Virus record (IMG/VR): IMGVR_UViG_3300044691_000591
Coordinates: 20,850-84,849 of that record
Direction: 5' to 3' (one strand)
Origin: a virus
DNA length: 64,000 nt
Both the position numbers and the translations under genes were made by a program. A model generated the notes under the pieces. The model worked only from the letters and a program-made list of their open reading frames with translations. It had not been told where the DNA came from and ran no database searches. Below, piece after piece: positions 16,901 through 24,620 of this stretch. How positions within the stretch are numbered: the stretch's first letter is position 1; each line of letters starts with the position of its first letter.

Positions 16901-19045
16901 CACCCCCAGCACCCCGGTGCCGGCCGTCGACGCCGCAGACAGGACGTTCTTGACGACCGTGAGCACACTGCCCACCAGTGTCATCAGCTGCTTGAACAGG
17001 TCGACCGCGACCTTGATGTCCGACCCCAGGGCGCCTCTGGAGAACAGGCCCGTCAGCTTTCCCGCAACCTTGTCCACCAGCGAGCCGACAGCACTGGTCA
17101 GCTTGTTGAACTCGGGCTGCGCGGCCACCGTGATCTGCCCGAACGCGGTGACGACCTGGCCCGGGATCGCCATCAGCGGACGCAGCCCCGTCGCCGCACC
17201 GGCCAGGATCTGCTTCAGCTGCCCCGACTTCTCCAGATTCCCGAACGCGCTCAGGGCGTTTTTGCCCATCAGGTTCAGGTCCCCGGCCACGCCCATCAGG
17301 CCGGTGCGCAGCGTCGGCAGCACCGACCGGGCCAGCGATCCCACCCGGGTGCCGATCCCGGCCAGCAGCGTGTCCTGCACGCCAAGCTGCAGCCCGTGCC
17401 AGGCCGGCGCGAGCGCCACGATCTCGTTGACGAACGCGCGCGCGTTCGGCGACAGCTGCGACATGGCCTTGGACAGCGCCGAGGTCTGCGCGGCGGCCGA
17501 CTGCTGCGCCTGGGCCAGGGCCTCGGTGGCGTCCGCCACGTTCTGCTGGGCGTCGGCGATGCCCTGCTGCGCGTCCGCGACCTTCTGCTGCGCGTTGGCC
17601 AGGTTCTGGCCTGCGTCCGCGACCTTCTGCTGCGCGGCGGCCAGCGCCCCCTGCTTGTCGATGACAGTCTGGTTCGCGGAGGCGACGTTCTGCTGCGCGG
17701 TGGTCATCGCCGTCGTTCCGGCGATGCCCTTCTTGTTCGCCGCCGCCGTGTCGTTGGACAGTTCGGTGACCTGCTGGCGCTGCTCCAGCAACTGCTGCTG
17801 GGCCTGCGCGAACGTCAGCTGGGCCTGCTGGCGCTGGTCGATGGTGGACTTGGGGTTGGCCAGCACCGCGTTCAGGTTGGTCTGCGCGGCGGCGACGTTG
17901 AGGATGTCCTGCTGCTGGGAGAGCTTCGCGTCGGCGAGGCTGTTGTTCATCGACTCCAGCTCGCGCCGGCCCTGCTCGCGCGCGGAGGTCAGGGCCTGCT
18001 GGGCGGCCACTGCGGCCCGCTGCGCGTTCGCGAGGTCCTGCTCGGCGGTCTTCACACCGGTGACGGCCTGCGCCTGCTGGCGCTGCGCGGACGACACGCC
18101 CTGCGTGGCCTGCTGCAGCTGCTGCTGGGCCGTGGTGACCCCGCGGATCGCGGTGGCCACCGCCTTCTGCGCGGACTCGACGGCCTTGGCGGAGCTGGCG
18201 GCCTTGGTGGCGTCCGTGGTCGAGGTCGAGAAGGCGGCCTTGAACGCAGCACCCAGACCGGTCGTGCCGATCTTGATGGCGGCCAGGGCCGAGCCGACCC
18301 CGGCGATGGCCGGGACTGCGAGGGCCGCGGCTGGTGCCATGGCGATCAGGGCCTGCCCCACCGAGGCCAGGGTCGGCACAGAGGTGATCGCAGTGACCTT
18401 GAGGGCGCTGAGGGCCCGGTCCATCAGACTGAGCGCCCGGTCGCTGTTGCCCGAGTCCACGCCGACGCTGATCGAGGTGCGCCGGTCGCGGGCCGCCCGG
18501 TCGATGGCCGCATCCGCGGTCGCTGTGCCGTGCTCGGACACGTCGATGACCACGCTGCGGTTCTGCGCAAGGTTGTTCAGCGCGGTCCGGACCGACACCG
18601 TCGCTGCGTAGTCGAGCTCCGGGACGACCTTGATCGTGACCTTGTTCTTGAGCGCCACCCCCAACTGGTTCTTCAGCCGGGTGACGGACGCCTGGTCGAG
18701 CTCCAGGCCGACCTTCAGCGTCGTGCCCGCGATGGCCCCGACCTGGCTGCGGACCGAGGCAACGGACCCGGTGTCCAGCTGCACCTTGAGCTTGACGGTG
18801 CGGTCCGCGCCCAGCGCGTCCAGGCGCGTCTTCACCGCGGTGTCGCCGGTCAGCGACGTGGAGAACTTGACCTGCCGGTCGCCCGCCAGCAGGTCCAGCT
18901 TGGTCTTGATCGGAGCGGTCGGCGCCAGGTCCAGGCCGACCTTGACGACCGGCGTCAGCCTGCCCAGCTCCAGCTGCAACTGCGGCCCGAAGCTGCCGGT
19001 GTCCGGCATGACCTTGACCGACGTGGAACCAACCGTCGTAGGCAC
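13955..19045 (-). CDS. Tape measure protein with NlpC/P60 and lysozyme-like domains
   Basis: 1696 residues from the GTG at 19045 (GGGAGG five bases upstream). It sets tail length and probably passes into the cell ahead of the DNA. Residues about 290-560 are Gln/Ala-rich coiled coil with repeated VADAQQ units. The middle is long and hydrophobic with periodic Pro. Near the C-terminus an NlpC/P60 domain has GFDCSGL (Cys about 1393) and HHVGMYV (His about 1443). A transglycosylase-like fold follows (WTRESGWNY, catalytic Glu about 1524; then SGAYGIPQ). At roughly 3 bases per angstrom of tail, 5.1 kb implies a long tail. Even longer overlapping frames here are shadows. Confidence 0.93.
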   Translation of the reverse strand: MPTTVGSTSVKVMPDTGSFGPQLQLELGRLTPVVKVGLDLAPTAPIKTKLDLLAGDRQVKFSTSLTGDTAVKTRLDALGADRTVKLKVQLDTGSVASVRSQVGAIAGTTLKVGLELDQASVTRLKNQLGVALKNKVTIKVVPELDYAATVSVRTALNNLAQNRSVVIDVSEHGTATADAAIDRAARDRRTSISVGVDSGNSDRALSLMDRALSALKVTAITSVPTLASVGQALIAMAPAAALAVPAIAGVGSALAAIKIGTTGLGAAFKAAFSTSTTDATKAASSAKAVESAQKAVATAIRGVTTAQQQLQQATQGVSSAQRQQAQAVTGVKTAEQDLANAQRAAVAAQQALTSAREQGRRELESMNNSLADAKLSQQQDILNVAAAQTNLNAVLANPKSTIDQRQQAQLTFAQAQQQLLEQRQQVTELSNDTAAANKKGIAGTTAMTTAQQNVASANQTVIDKQGALAAAQQKVADAGQNLANAQQKVADAQQGIADAQQNVADATEALAQAQQSAAAQTSALSKAMSQLSPNARAFVNEIVALAPAWHGLQLGVQDTLLAGIGTRVGSLARSVLPTLRTGLMGVAGDLNLMGKNALSAFGNLEKSGQLKQILAGAATGLRPLMAIPGQVVTAFGQITVAAQPEFNKLTSAVGSLVDKVAGKLTGLFSRGALGSDIKVAVDLFKQLMTLVGSVLTVVKNVLSAASTAGTGVLGVLGQTVAEIAKISAMPAVQAALKQIFGALAALGKGIAGVFGSLIQAALPLLAALAPAVTAVAVALGPVLKQLAVALGGALLPLIKGLAPVLQTVLLGAVQVVSALTPLLAPISALLTAIVKALAPVVTAVVSVIVQLVAALVGPLTSVINTLIPVVNLVGSLIAGMLAALMPVLKPLLAVVSAIAGVFATIFAAAVRALLPILMSLIPLVTGIVTLLAQLLIAVLTPLAPVLTMIGNIFGLLIGTALKIIAPVLTLIVGTFVRLLPALMPLVPVIGLLMTAVLGLLTPLLNLLMVVLTPLITVVAAVAGVLVKVLAAAINFLIPIIVKVITWITRFVTMIVNAVTSIITWFTHLFDILLGHSIIPDIVNGIVSWFTTLWHHVESIFSTIVGVVETLWGGLWSGIKTVAAAAWGAVKTGFNTFATVFQGAFKLLRDGIGLIWGGVKALFSAPIKFLVQTVYDQGIRTVWNATAGKIGLGNLPNVALPKGFASGGIMPGYTPGRDVHLVPSVSGPVALSGGEAIMRPEWTRAVGPDYVHTMNAAARTGGVQAIRDALGLQGFDGGGIFSGIAGAASSLAGDVGHVVSKGVDWARQGIADLAEAAFKPVRSIIDAALGGNAPGSWGDSARLLPETTITKAIAFIRGKEATSAGGAGLSALHVAEGFKGVQYLWGGESPTGFDCSGLMQYAYQNGPHIAIPRTSQVQQSFTNPVSAAAAQPGDLVFFGQPAHHVGMYVKPGTMLDAPHTGTVVREEGLGAYTSIGRVPGIAQLSGPGLATGAAPVVAQAAAQAMLPQFGWGMDQWPALQQLWTRESGWNYRATNPTSGAYGIPQALPPSKMATAGLDWLTNPSTQEKWGLGYILSRYGSPANAWAHELQLGWYADGGFPQIGGLSVVGERGPELIRTGGPSQVYPSDVSARMARQMAGLVSGTAAAPGAAHSATTVTNGGPRTLEYHATTREVASRQSVLDALAHEELLHRSVVGG

Positions 19046-19063
19046 TGCGACCTCCCTTCCCGA

Positions 19064-19893
19064 TCAGACGGACTGCTGCTCCAGGGCCGCGATCCGGGCC
19101 CGCCACTCCTCCACGCCCACCGGCTCCGCAACCGGGGCACTCGCCGGGCTGAGACTGTCCAGCACCGCCCGCACCCTGGCCGCCTTCGCCGACCTCGCCG
19201 CCGCCACCTCCTCGTCCTCGACCAGATGAGGAGGATCAGCCGCCTTCAGATCCGGCGGCGCGCCCTTGAACTGCCAGCCCGTCCACGCCAGACGGACCAG
19301 CAGAATCAGGGCGTTGTACTGCGCCGCCTGCAGGTAGGTGGCCTGTGACCAGCGACGACCCTCGACGTCGCCGGCCACAGCCGCCTTGGTGGCCGAGTCC
19401 TCAGGGAGGGCGTCGACCAGGTCCCGCAGCTCCGCCCACGACATGGAGCCCTCGCCCCACGACAGCGCCCAGAACTCGTCCAGGCGCCGCCCCGGGTAGT
19501 AGCGCTGAATATCGGCGCGCACATGGCCGGCGTGCTCCTGAAGGAGGCTCAGGAGCCGGAGCCTTCCCCCGCCGTGGTGCCCGCCTCCCCGTCCAACTCG
19601 CCGATGATCTCCTTGAGCTCGCCGACGGTGAGCTTCATCTCCCGCACCAGCACGTCGAACTCCTCGGGCGGGCTGGCGATCTCGCGCAGGATGGCGATGT
19701 TCGCGTCGCCGCCCTTGGCCTGCACCTCCTCGATGAGTTCGATCGGCCACAGGTCCTGTGCCAGAAACGAGCACGTGTGCTCCTTGCCGTCGGCGGTCTC
19801 GAAGTCCAGGTCGAGGTGCGTGACCTTGGCGGCTGCGGTCTGCTGGGCGCGCATCTCGGACAGGCGCATGCGCTTGCGGTTGGGCTTGGACAT
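19064..19893 (-). CDS. Tail assembly chaperone GT, made by -1 frameshift
   Basis: Ribosomes that slip back one base at the GGGGGAA at 19564-19570 leave the upstream frame after its residue 109 (Glu). They continue with RLRLLSLLQEHAGHVRADIQ and run to the TGA at 19064. The downstream part contains QRYYPGRRLDEFWALSWGEG, a pattern typical of the second part of siphophage tail chaperones. It ends near the tape measure start, which it should help fold. The fusion is expected at a lower level than the short product. The exact shift codon is inferred from frame geometry, not shown. Confidence 0.75.
19549..19893 (-). CDS. Tail assembly chaperone G (short product)
   Basis: 114 residues; MSKPNRKRMRLSEMRAQQ, then FLAQDLWPIELIEEVQAKGG. 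Size, acidic helical character and position between the major tail protein and the tape measure gene identify it as the first tail chaperone of lambda G/GT type. It ends with a Gly/Ser/Glu stretch encoded over the slippery site. It keeps the tape measure protein soluble until the tail tube forms. The two-product arrangement is typical of long-tailed phages. Confidence 0.8.
   Translation of the reverse strand: MSKPNRKRMRLSEMRAQQTAAAKVTHLDLDFETADGKEHTCSFLAQDLWPIELIEEVQAKGGDANIAILREIASPPEEFDVLVREMKLTVGELKEIIGELDGEAGTTAGEGSGS
19564..19570 (-). other. Candidate -1 programmed frameshift site
   Basis: The mRNA reads GGGGGAA here. The upstream chaperone frame decodes GGG then GAA, and the downstream frame is the -1 frame, as required. 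It is the only homopolymer-type run in the overlap of the two frames, which ends at the upstream stop at 19549. P-site re-pairing on GGG is perfect, while the A-site pairing is weaker, so another nearby codon cannot be excluded. Confidence 0.6.
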
Positions 19894-19992
19894 GACTGCG
19901 GTTCCTCATCCGGCGGGGACTGGGCGGGGTGTGGTGGCCGGTGCGCCCGCCCCCGCCCGGAAGGGGCACACCGGCCACGATCAGGGGGCGGG

Positions 19993-20562
19993 TCAGGACA
20001 GGGTGATGCCGTTGCTGTACCGGTTCACGCTCTTGCCGCCGGACGGGTTGGTCAGGGCCGTGAACGTCATCTCCATGGACGCGGCGTCGTTGGCGTTGAA
20101 CTTGCGGTCGCCGCGGTTGGTGACGTCCGCACGCGCGATCATGATCCGCTCGATCTTGTTGTCCATGACGACGTCCAGGCCCAGGGCCGTGGTGTAGGCC
20201 GTGGTCGTCGAGGCGGAGCCGAAGGCCACGAAGGCGCCCGTACCGGCCCCGGAGGCGTTCATGTCGGAGGCCTTGACCGCGTAGTAGAGCTGCAGGGTTG
20301 CGGCCGTGGTCTCCAGGAACGTCATCTTGAACGTCTGCTGGCGGTTCTTCACCCGGGTGATGACCGGCGAGTTCTCGCCCCAGGCGTCGATCTCGGTGCG
20401 GTTCTCGCCCAGGCTCTCGTCCAGGCCGTCGGTGGAGATGTAGCCCAGGTCCACCCACGGGGTCGCCCACGCCGTGAAGGGGTCGGCGGGGAAGGCGGTG
20501 CCGACGACGGCCATGTAGGCCTTGCCGGTGACACCGATGATCACATTGTCCGCTGTGCCCAC
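19993..20562 (-). CDS. Major tail tube protein
   Basis: 189 residues, beta-rich: VTGKAYMAVVGTAFPADPFT, DLGYISTDGLDESLGENRTE, VKNRQQTFKMTFLETTA. This pattern (a start-to-finish single tube domain with a DGL/ENRTEI loop) is typical of siphophage tail tube subunits, which polymerise around the tape measure. A GTG start with GAGGAGG five bases upstream indicates strong translation. It directly precedes the chaperone genes, as usual. Confidence 0.88.
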   Translation of the reverse strand: MGTADNVIIGVTGKAYMAVVGTAFPADPFTAWATPWVDLGYISTDGLDESLGENRTEIDAWGENSPVITRVKNRQQTFKMTFLETTAATLQLYYAVKASDMNASGAGTGAFVAFGSASTTTAYTTALGLDVVMDNKIERIMIARADVTNRGDRKFNANDAASMEMTFTALTNPSGGKSVNRYSNGITLS

Positions 20563-20572
20563 GAGGGCCTCC

Positions 20573-21004
20573 TCAAGATCCGGCTCGGGGCGGGCGCACG
20601 CTCATGCCTGCGATCCAGCCAAAGCGGGTGATATTGGTGTTCGGCTCCTCCGGTCGGGCCGTGGGCCCGACTTCCTCCCACGCCCTGCTGACCGATCCCT
20701 GCGGTGTCGAGGCCCCCGCCATCGACATCCACGCGGCCCGCACGCGCGCCACCAACTCCTTGCACTGCGCCCGGCTCGCGGCGTAGCAGTCCACCGACAG
20801 GCGCGGGTTGTCCCGCAGCACGTCGCCGCCCCACGCCGCGATGTCCGGCAGGCCGCCGGCCCGCAGCACCCGCACCACCGGCAGCGCCGCAGTGAACGCG
20901 GATCCGTCCGGCAGGTCGGTGCACACCGTCACGCCGTCCAGCGCCGCCGTCAGGAGGGCGACGGCCATCAACTCCTCGTCGGGCAGCAGCACACCCCCTG
21001 CCAT
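20573..21004 (-). CDS. Tail terminator / neck protein
   Basis: 143 residues. LLPDEELMAVALLTAALDGV, DLPDGSAFTAALPVVRVLR and RLSVDCYAASRAQCKELVAR match the tail-terminator type that caps the tail tube at the head end. The order connector, closure, gp10-like, terminator, tube is the common siphophage order. The start overlaps the preceding stop. The C-terminus is Pro/Arg-rich and probably flexible. Confidence 0.75.
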   Translation of the reverse strand: MAGGVLLPDEELMAVALLTAALDGVTVCTDLPDGSAFTAALPVVRVLRAGGLPDIAAWGGDVLRDNPRLSVDCYAASRAQCKELVARVRAAWMSMAGASTPQGSVSRAWEEVGPTARPEEPNTNITRFGWIAGMSVRPPRAGS

Positions 21005-21321
21005 CAGGAATCGCCCCCGGCCGCATCCAGGGCCCGCGTCAGGGTGAAACGGGCCGGATGGATCGAGCGGCCGTGCCGGTCGGTCTGCCGCGTGCCGTGC
21101 TCCACATAGATCGCGTAGTGCACGTCCGCGGTGACCGTGCGGGCCCCGTCGGCGTCGTACTGCGGCTCCTGGTGGATCGACGCCCGGTACGCGCCGGTCA
21201 GTACCGGGGCGGTGGATTTCGCCGCCTGCACCACCATGTCCGTGCGCCGCTGCAGATCCCGCTGCACATCCGGATCCACCACGAGGCGGTTGATCGCGGC
21301 CTGGTCCAGGGTCACGTCCAT
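21004..21321 (-). CDS. HK97 gp10-like neck protein
   Basis: 105 residues. Leading helices (AAINRLVVDPDVQRDLQRRT, VVQAAKSTAPVLTGAYRASI) followed by HYAIYVEHGTRQTDRHGR fit the HK97 gp10-like neck and tail-completion family. The HGT segment after a strand is characteristic. It overlaps both neighbours by 1-4 bases. It joins head and tail in the neck. Confidence 0.82.
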   Translation of the reverse strand: MDVTLDQAAINRLVVDPDVQRDLQRRTDMVVQAAKSTAPVLTGAYRASIHQEPQYDADGARTVTADVHYAIYVEHGTRQTDRHGRSIHPARFTLTRALDAAGGDS

Positions 21322-21650
21322 CAGCCCTGCACCTCCTTCAGGACCACCGAGAGATGCGCCAGCGGACCGCCCCGGTAGATGTCGGGGCGCCCGTCGACCT
21401 CCCACGTGCGGTCCAGCCACTGGATGCGCGAGAACTCGCCGACCGGCGAATTGGCGGGCATGATCGCCCGCATGGTCGTCGTGGTCTGGTCGTTGGCCGT
21501 CGTGTTCTCCTGGCCGGACAGCGGATCGACCGTTACCCGGCCGATGACCGTGGCGACCGCCGCATCCCAGTCCCGGACCTGATTGCCGTACCCGTCCTTG
21601 GACAGGGGCGCGTTCAGGACCGTGACCCGCTCGTTTCCGATGACCGGCAC
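21321..21650 (-). CDS. Head closure protein
   Basis: 109 residues: ERVTVLNAPLSKDGYGNQVR, WDAAVATVIGRVTVDPLSGQ, TWEVDGRPDIYRGG. Size, beta-rich character with an opening VTVL strand and the order in the neck block fit the SPP1 gp16-like head-tail stopper group. It seals the portal before tail joining. It overlaps the gp10-like start by one base. Confidence 0.75.
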   Translation of the reverse strand: MPVIGNERVTVLNAPLSKDGYGNQVRDWDAAVATVIGRVTVDPLSGQENTTANDQTTTTMRAIMPANSPVGEFSRIQWLDRTWEVDGRPDIYRGGPLAHLSVVLKEVQG

Positions 21651-21656
21651 GCGCCA

Positions 21657-22049
21657 TCACCCGAACGTCACAGGGAAGGGATGCAGCAGGCCGGAGGTGC
21701 GCAGGGCCTGCGCCGCCCTCGGCCCCAACTGCGGGGTCGTGGCAGCCGCATTGGCCCCGGTGCGGCGCGTGACGGACCGCGACCCGGTCGTCATCGACTG
21801 CACGTCCGAGGTCGCCCCCGTCTCGTCGTCGCGGTCCATCAGCCAGTGCACCTGCCGCTCGCACGCCTTGCGCAGCGCCGTCTGGACCGCCGCATCCGTC
21901 GGCATCCCGCTGTCGTCGGTGGCGTAGCGCGCACCGACGAGCACGCCGTCCAGGTCGTCCGACGCCTCCTCCAGGAGGCGCGACACGTCCAGGGGCAGCG
22001 GCAGGGAGCCGAGGAATGCGGTGAGGTCGTCGACGGACGCGTATGGCAC
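21657..22049 (-). CDS. Head-tail adaptor protein
   Basis: 130 residues from the GTG at 22049. YASVDDLTAFLGSLPLPLDV, then LLEEASDDLDGVLVGARY and ALRKACERQVHWLMDR, form the helical pattern of SPP1 gp15-like adaptors that sit directly under the portal. The 20-residue Thr/Ala-rich loop after the helices is variable in this family. It lies next to head closure and gp10-like genes, which supports the call. Confidence 0.78.
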   Translation of the reverse strand: MPYASVDDLTAFLGSLPLPLDVSRLLEEASDDLDGVLVGARYATDDSGMPTDAAVQTALRKACERQVHWLMDRDDETGATSDVQSMTTGSRSVTRRTGANAAATTPQLGPRAAQALRTSGLLHPFPVTFG

Positions 22050-22051
22050 GG

Positions 22052-22393
22052 CTACACGACCCCCGCGCTGTCCAGGTCCTCGGTGCCGTCCTGGTCGGCC
22101 CACAGCAGCAGGGCCTTCTTGGACATGCCCTCGGCCTCGTACTTCGCCAGGCCCTGGGTGATGGCCCAGTCGCGCCACTGGCCGACGGAGGCGCTGGCTG
22201 CCGGACGCCCGTGGACGACCTCGCCCTTGGCGTCGGCCTCCAGTTCGGTGTCGTCGGCCCGGCGCAGCGCGCCCTTGGCGAGCTGCTTGGCCATCAGCGG
22301 ATCCGCGGGAGTCCCGGGCCGGGACTCGTCGAGGTGCAGCACAATGCCGCCCTCGCCGACGTAGGTGCCCACCTGGGCGGAGGTGTCGGTCAT
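22052..22393 (-). CDS. Small head-region protein of unknown function
   Basis: 113 residues. An N-terminal beta part (VGTYVGEGGIVLHLDESRPG) is followed by a helical part (VGQWRDWAITQGLAKYEAEG, then KKALLLWADQ) that looks like a small SAP- or Rho-N-like fold. It lies between the putative decoration protein and the adaptor, where many phages carry an unnamed virion or assembly gene. No catalytic motif is seen. Confidence 0.65.
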   Translation of the reverse strand: MTDTSAQVGTYVGEGGIVLHLDESRPGTPADPLMAKQLAKGALRRADDTELEADAKGEVVHGRPAASASVGQWRDWAITQGLAKYEAEGMSKKALLLWADQDGTEDLDSAGVV

Positions 22394-22394
22394 G

Positions 22395-22784
22395 TCAGGT
22401 GTACCTCGGGTACTTGAGGGCCTTGATCGACCCGGTGAACCCGGTCGCGAAGTCGATGCTGACCGAGCCGTCGGCCTGCAGGATCCGCGCCGAGGCGAAC
22501 GGCCCCAGCCAGGAGGTGCCCGGTGCGGCAGCGACCGGCAGGACCAGGTCGCCGGCGCCGCCCTGGAAGCGGTTGCCCGCCCGCAGGGTCACGGTCAGGG
22601 CGCCGGCGGTGGTGTTGGACACGAGCAGGATCAGGTGCTCGGGGGAGACGCCGGGGGCGATGGTGGCGCCGTTGGTCACCAGAGTGGAGTCGATGGTGGT
22701 GCCGAGCGCGGAGCCGCCCGATGTGGCGTCGGACAGGTTGCTGTTCGGGGCGAGGGCGCTGGGCACGATTGCGGTACGAGACAT
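22395..22784 (-). CDS. Probable capsid decoration protein
   Basis: 129 residues, beta-rich and Ala/Gly/Thr-rich, with almost no charged residues and no Cys. HLILLVSNTTAGALTVTLRA and GDLVLPVAAAPG form strand pairs; the C-terminus ends in ALKYPRYT. It directly follows the major capsid gene, where lambda gpD-like stabilising proteins are encoded. Assignment rests on position, size and composition. Confidence 0.6.
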   Translation of the reverse strand: MSRTAIVPSALAPNSNLSDATSGGSALGTTIDSTLVTNGATIAPGVSPEHLILLVSNTTAGALTVTLRAGNRFQGGAGDLVLPVAAAPGTSWLGPFASARILQADGSVSIDFATGFTGSIKALKYPRYT

Positions 22785-22802
22785 GGCAGTGGTCCCTTCG
22801 GC

Positions 22803-23663
22803 TCAGGCGGCCGGGTCGATGACGGCGACGGCGAGGCCGGTGGGGCGCACGAGCTTGCCGCCGTAGACGTGCAGTCCGCGCACGGCGTCGGCGAACGTGG
22901 TCTGGAGGCGCAGGGCCTCGGTCTCCACGATCTGCTCGGCGTAGGACAGCGCCCCCGGGTACCCGGCGATGACCGCCTGGTAGTCGCTGGACGGGTTCGG
23001 GGTGTTGTTGGATTCGAGGATGTCGAACCCGGCGGCCCTGCCGACCATGCCGTTGCGCAGACCGGTGTCGGTCCCGGCCTCGTTGGCGCGGATGAAGCGC
23101 GGGTCCAGCAGCAGGGAGCCCATGAACTCGGGGGACACGACGCAGTACCGGCCCTGGGAGGGCACGTTGCTCTTGGTCAGGCGGGTGCGCAGCGGCACCA
23201 GGACCTTGTCGTAGGCGTCGGTGACCGTGGTGTACGTGTTGATCGGCGAACCGGTCGACCCGATCTGGTTCGCGGCGGCCACGCCGGTCCACATCGAGGC
23301 CACGAACTGGTCGGCCTTGTCCGCCAGGACGTAGGCCGAGTTCTGCATGACCTGCACCATCGGGTCCCCGAGGGCCTGGGCGCGGTCGATGTCGTCCAAC
23401 TTCTGCGCCCACGACTTGCCCTGGTCGATGTGCAGGGTCGTCCCGGCGTCGGACACGTCCTCGTAGGTCAGGACGGAGCCGTTGGTGTAGTCGGTGACCG
23501 TCGGGTTGCCGATCCCGGAGATGTGGACGGTGTCGCCGCGCTGGGCGATCTCACCCTCGTAGTCGCGGTTCACGATGGTGGGCTGCGCATAGATCAGGGT
23601 CTTGCGGAGCTCCACCAGGAGCATCGCGGACCACACTTCCGGCTTGAACGCCAGAATGGACAT
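22803..23663 (-). CDS. Major capsid protein
   Basis: 286 residues. FKPEVWSAMLLVELRKTLIY, then NRDYEGEIAQRGDTVHISGI and VLTYEDVSD, match the N-terminal region of the P22-coat-like actinophage capsid proteins with the HK97 fold. ADKADQFVASMW and SPEFMGSLLLDPRF are typical of the A domain and spine helix. It is flanked by the scaffold and decoration genes. There is no long N-terminal delta domain, and the separate scaffold fits that. Confidence 0.88.
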   Translation of the reverse strand: MSILAFKPEVWSAMLLVELRKTLIYAQPTIVNRDYEGEIAQRGDTVHISGIGNPTVTDYTNGSVLTYEDVSDAGTTLHIDQGKSWAQKLDDIDRAQALGDPMVQVMQNSAYVLADKADQFVASMWTGVAAANQIGSTGSPINTYTTVTDAYDKVLVPLRTRLTKSNVPSQGRYCVVSPEFMGSLLLDPRFIRANEAGTDTGLRNGMVGRAAGFDILESNNTPNPSSDYQAVIAGYPGALSYAEQIVETEALRLQTTFADAVRGLHVYGGKLVRPTGLAVAVIDPAA

Positions 23664-23671
23664 TCAGGTTC

Positions 23672-24463
23672 CTATCCGGCACCGGAGAGGTAGTCGCGGA
23701 GCTGACCACTCTTGCGGGCCTGATCGATCTGGTCGGGGGTCATTCGCTTCACCTCCGCCCCTGTGAGCTGCCTCTTTCCGCCTGGCGTCCCGTTGAGGTC
23801 AGCCCCTCCGCGCGCCGGTGGCTGTGGGGCCTCGGGCTGCTTGAGGGCGAGCTTCGGATTGCCTTCGACCGCCTTGGCGACTGCCGCCGCGACGTCGTCC
23901 GCAAAGGTGCTCGCGGCCGGGTCGAGGTCCCGGATGGAGCGCAGGAAGCTGCGCGAGTCCAGGAGTGCGTCCGCGTCCCCGCCGGCACTGCCGGCAGATC
24001 GGTACACGGCGAGCTCGACGTCGCGCTGGCGGGCCAGGGCCTGCGTCTTCTCGGTCTCCGTGCGCGCGTCGGCGAGCTGCTTGGTCAGTTCCTCCACTGA
24101 CGGCGGCTTCGCCTCCTCGCCCTGGAGCCCGAATGCGGCGGCGAGCTTCTTGACCAGGTCGGCCTGCTGCTGAGCGGCCTGCTCAGTCGCGGACTTCTCT
24201 GCGGCGGTGCGCTTCTCGCGCTCGGTGGCGACCTCGCCTCGGAGGTTCTCGACCAGGCGCTCGAACTTGGCGGGGTCGAACTCGCCCTCGAACTTGGGGG
24301 CCTTGCCCTGCGGTTCGGCGGCGGGTGCGTCGGCGGCGGGTGCCGCAGGCGCTGGCGATGCAGGTGCGGGAGGTGCTGCCGGTGCCGGGTTGGCGTCGGC
24401 GGCGGGGGTGACCGGCGGGGCGTCGCCAGAAGGCGCAGCGGTGCCGGGGGCGGGAGTGGTCAT
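23672..24463 (-). CDS. Capsid scaffold protein
   Basis: 263 residues from the ATG at 24463 (GGAGG ahead). The first 50 residues are Pro/Ala repeats, then FDPAKFERLVENLRGEVATE begins a long coiled coil with Gln and Glu to about residue 150. The C-terminus is basic (GGKRQLTGAEVKRMTPDQID). This layout, disordered start, coil and a basic tail that contacts the coat, is typical of siphophage scaffolds. It directly precedes the capsid gene and is the first gene of the leftward virion block. Confidence 0.85.
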   Translation of the reverse strand: MTTPAPGTAAPSGDAPPVTPAADANPAPAAPPAPASPAPAAPAADAPAAEPQGKAPKFEGEFDPAKFERLVENLRGEVATEREKRTAAEKSATEQAAQQQADLVKKLAAAFGLQGEEAKPPSVEELTKQLADARTETEKTQALARQRDVELAVYRSAGSAGGDADALLDSRSFLRSIRDLDPAASTFADDVAAAVAKAVEGNPKLALKQPEAPQPPARGGADLNGTPGGKRQLTGAEVKRMTPDQIDQARKSGQLRDYLSGAG

Positions 24464-24620
24464 GTGGGATTCCTCCAAAGAGACCGGCATCGCCTTGGGT
24501 GCCGTGTACGCGCAGAGACCGCCCTTGACGGCCGCGTACTGAGAAGGATCATATATCCCAAGTGGCCAAGAAGCGCCACACTACTTGTACAGTTCCTACA
24601 AAAAGGCTGGAGGTGTGATC
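24464..24620. promoter_or_regulatory. Divergent promoter region between scaffold and packaging units
   Basis: 157 bases separate the scaffold start from the minor head gene start. The locally AT-rich GGATCATATATCC at 24546-24558 is a near palindrome that offers a TATGAT-type -10 for the leftward unit and a -10-like element for the rightward one. TTGACG lies about 20 bases upstream on the plus strand. The exact pairs are uncertain, but no gene is visible here and both late units must start from this gap. Confidence 0.5.

Noticed and set aside
13575-19106. 1843-residue leftward frame overlapping the tape measure gene
   Set aside because: It is a shifted frame of the same strand. Composition is Arg/Gly/Pro-rich and no motif is present, while the 1696-residue frame carries NlpC/P60 and lysozyme-like domains.
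14288-19348. Very long open frame on the plus strand opposite the tape measure gene
   Set aside because: It mirrors the tape measure codons in high-GC DNA. The product is composed of Gly, Arg, His and Asp without fold patterns, and there is no ribosome site. The leftward gene has clear domains.
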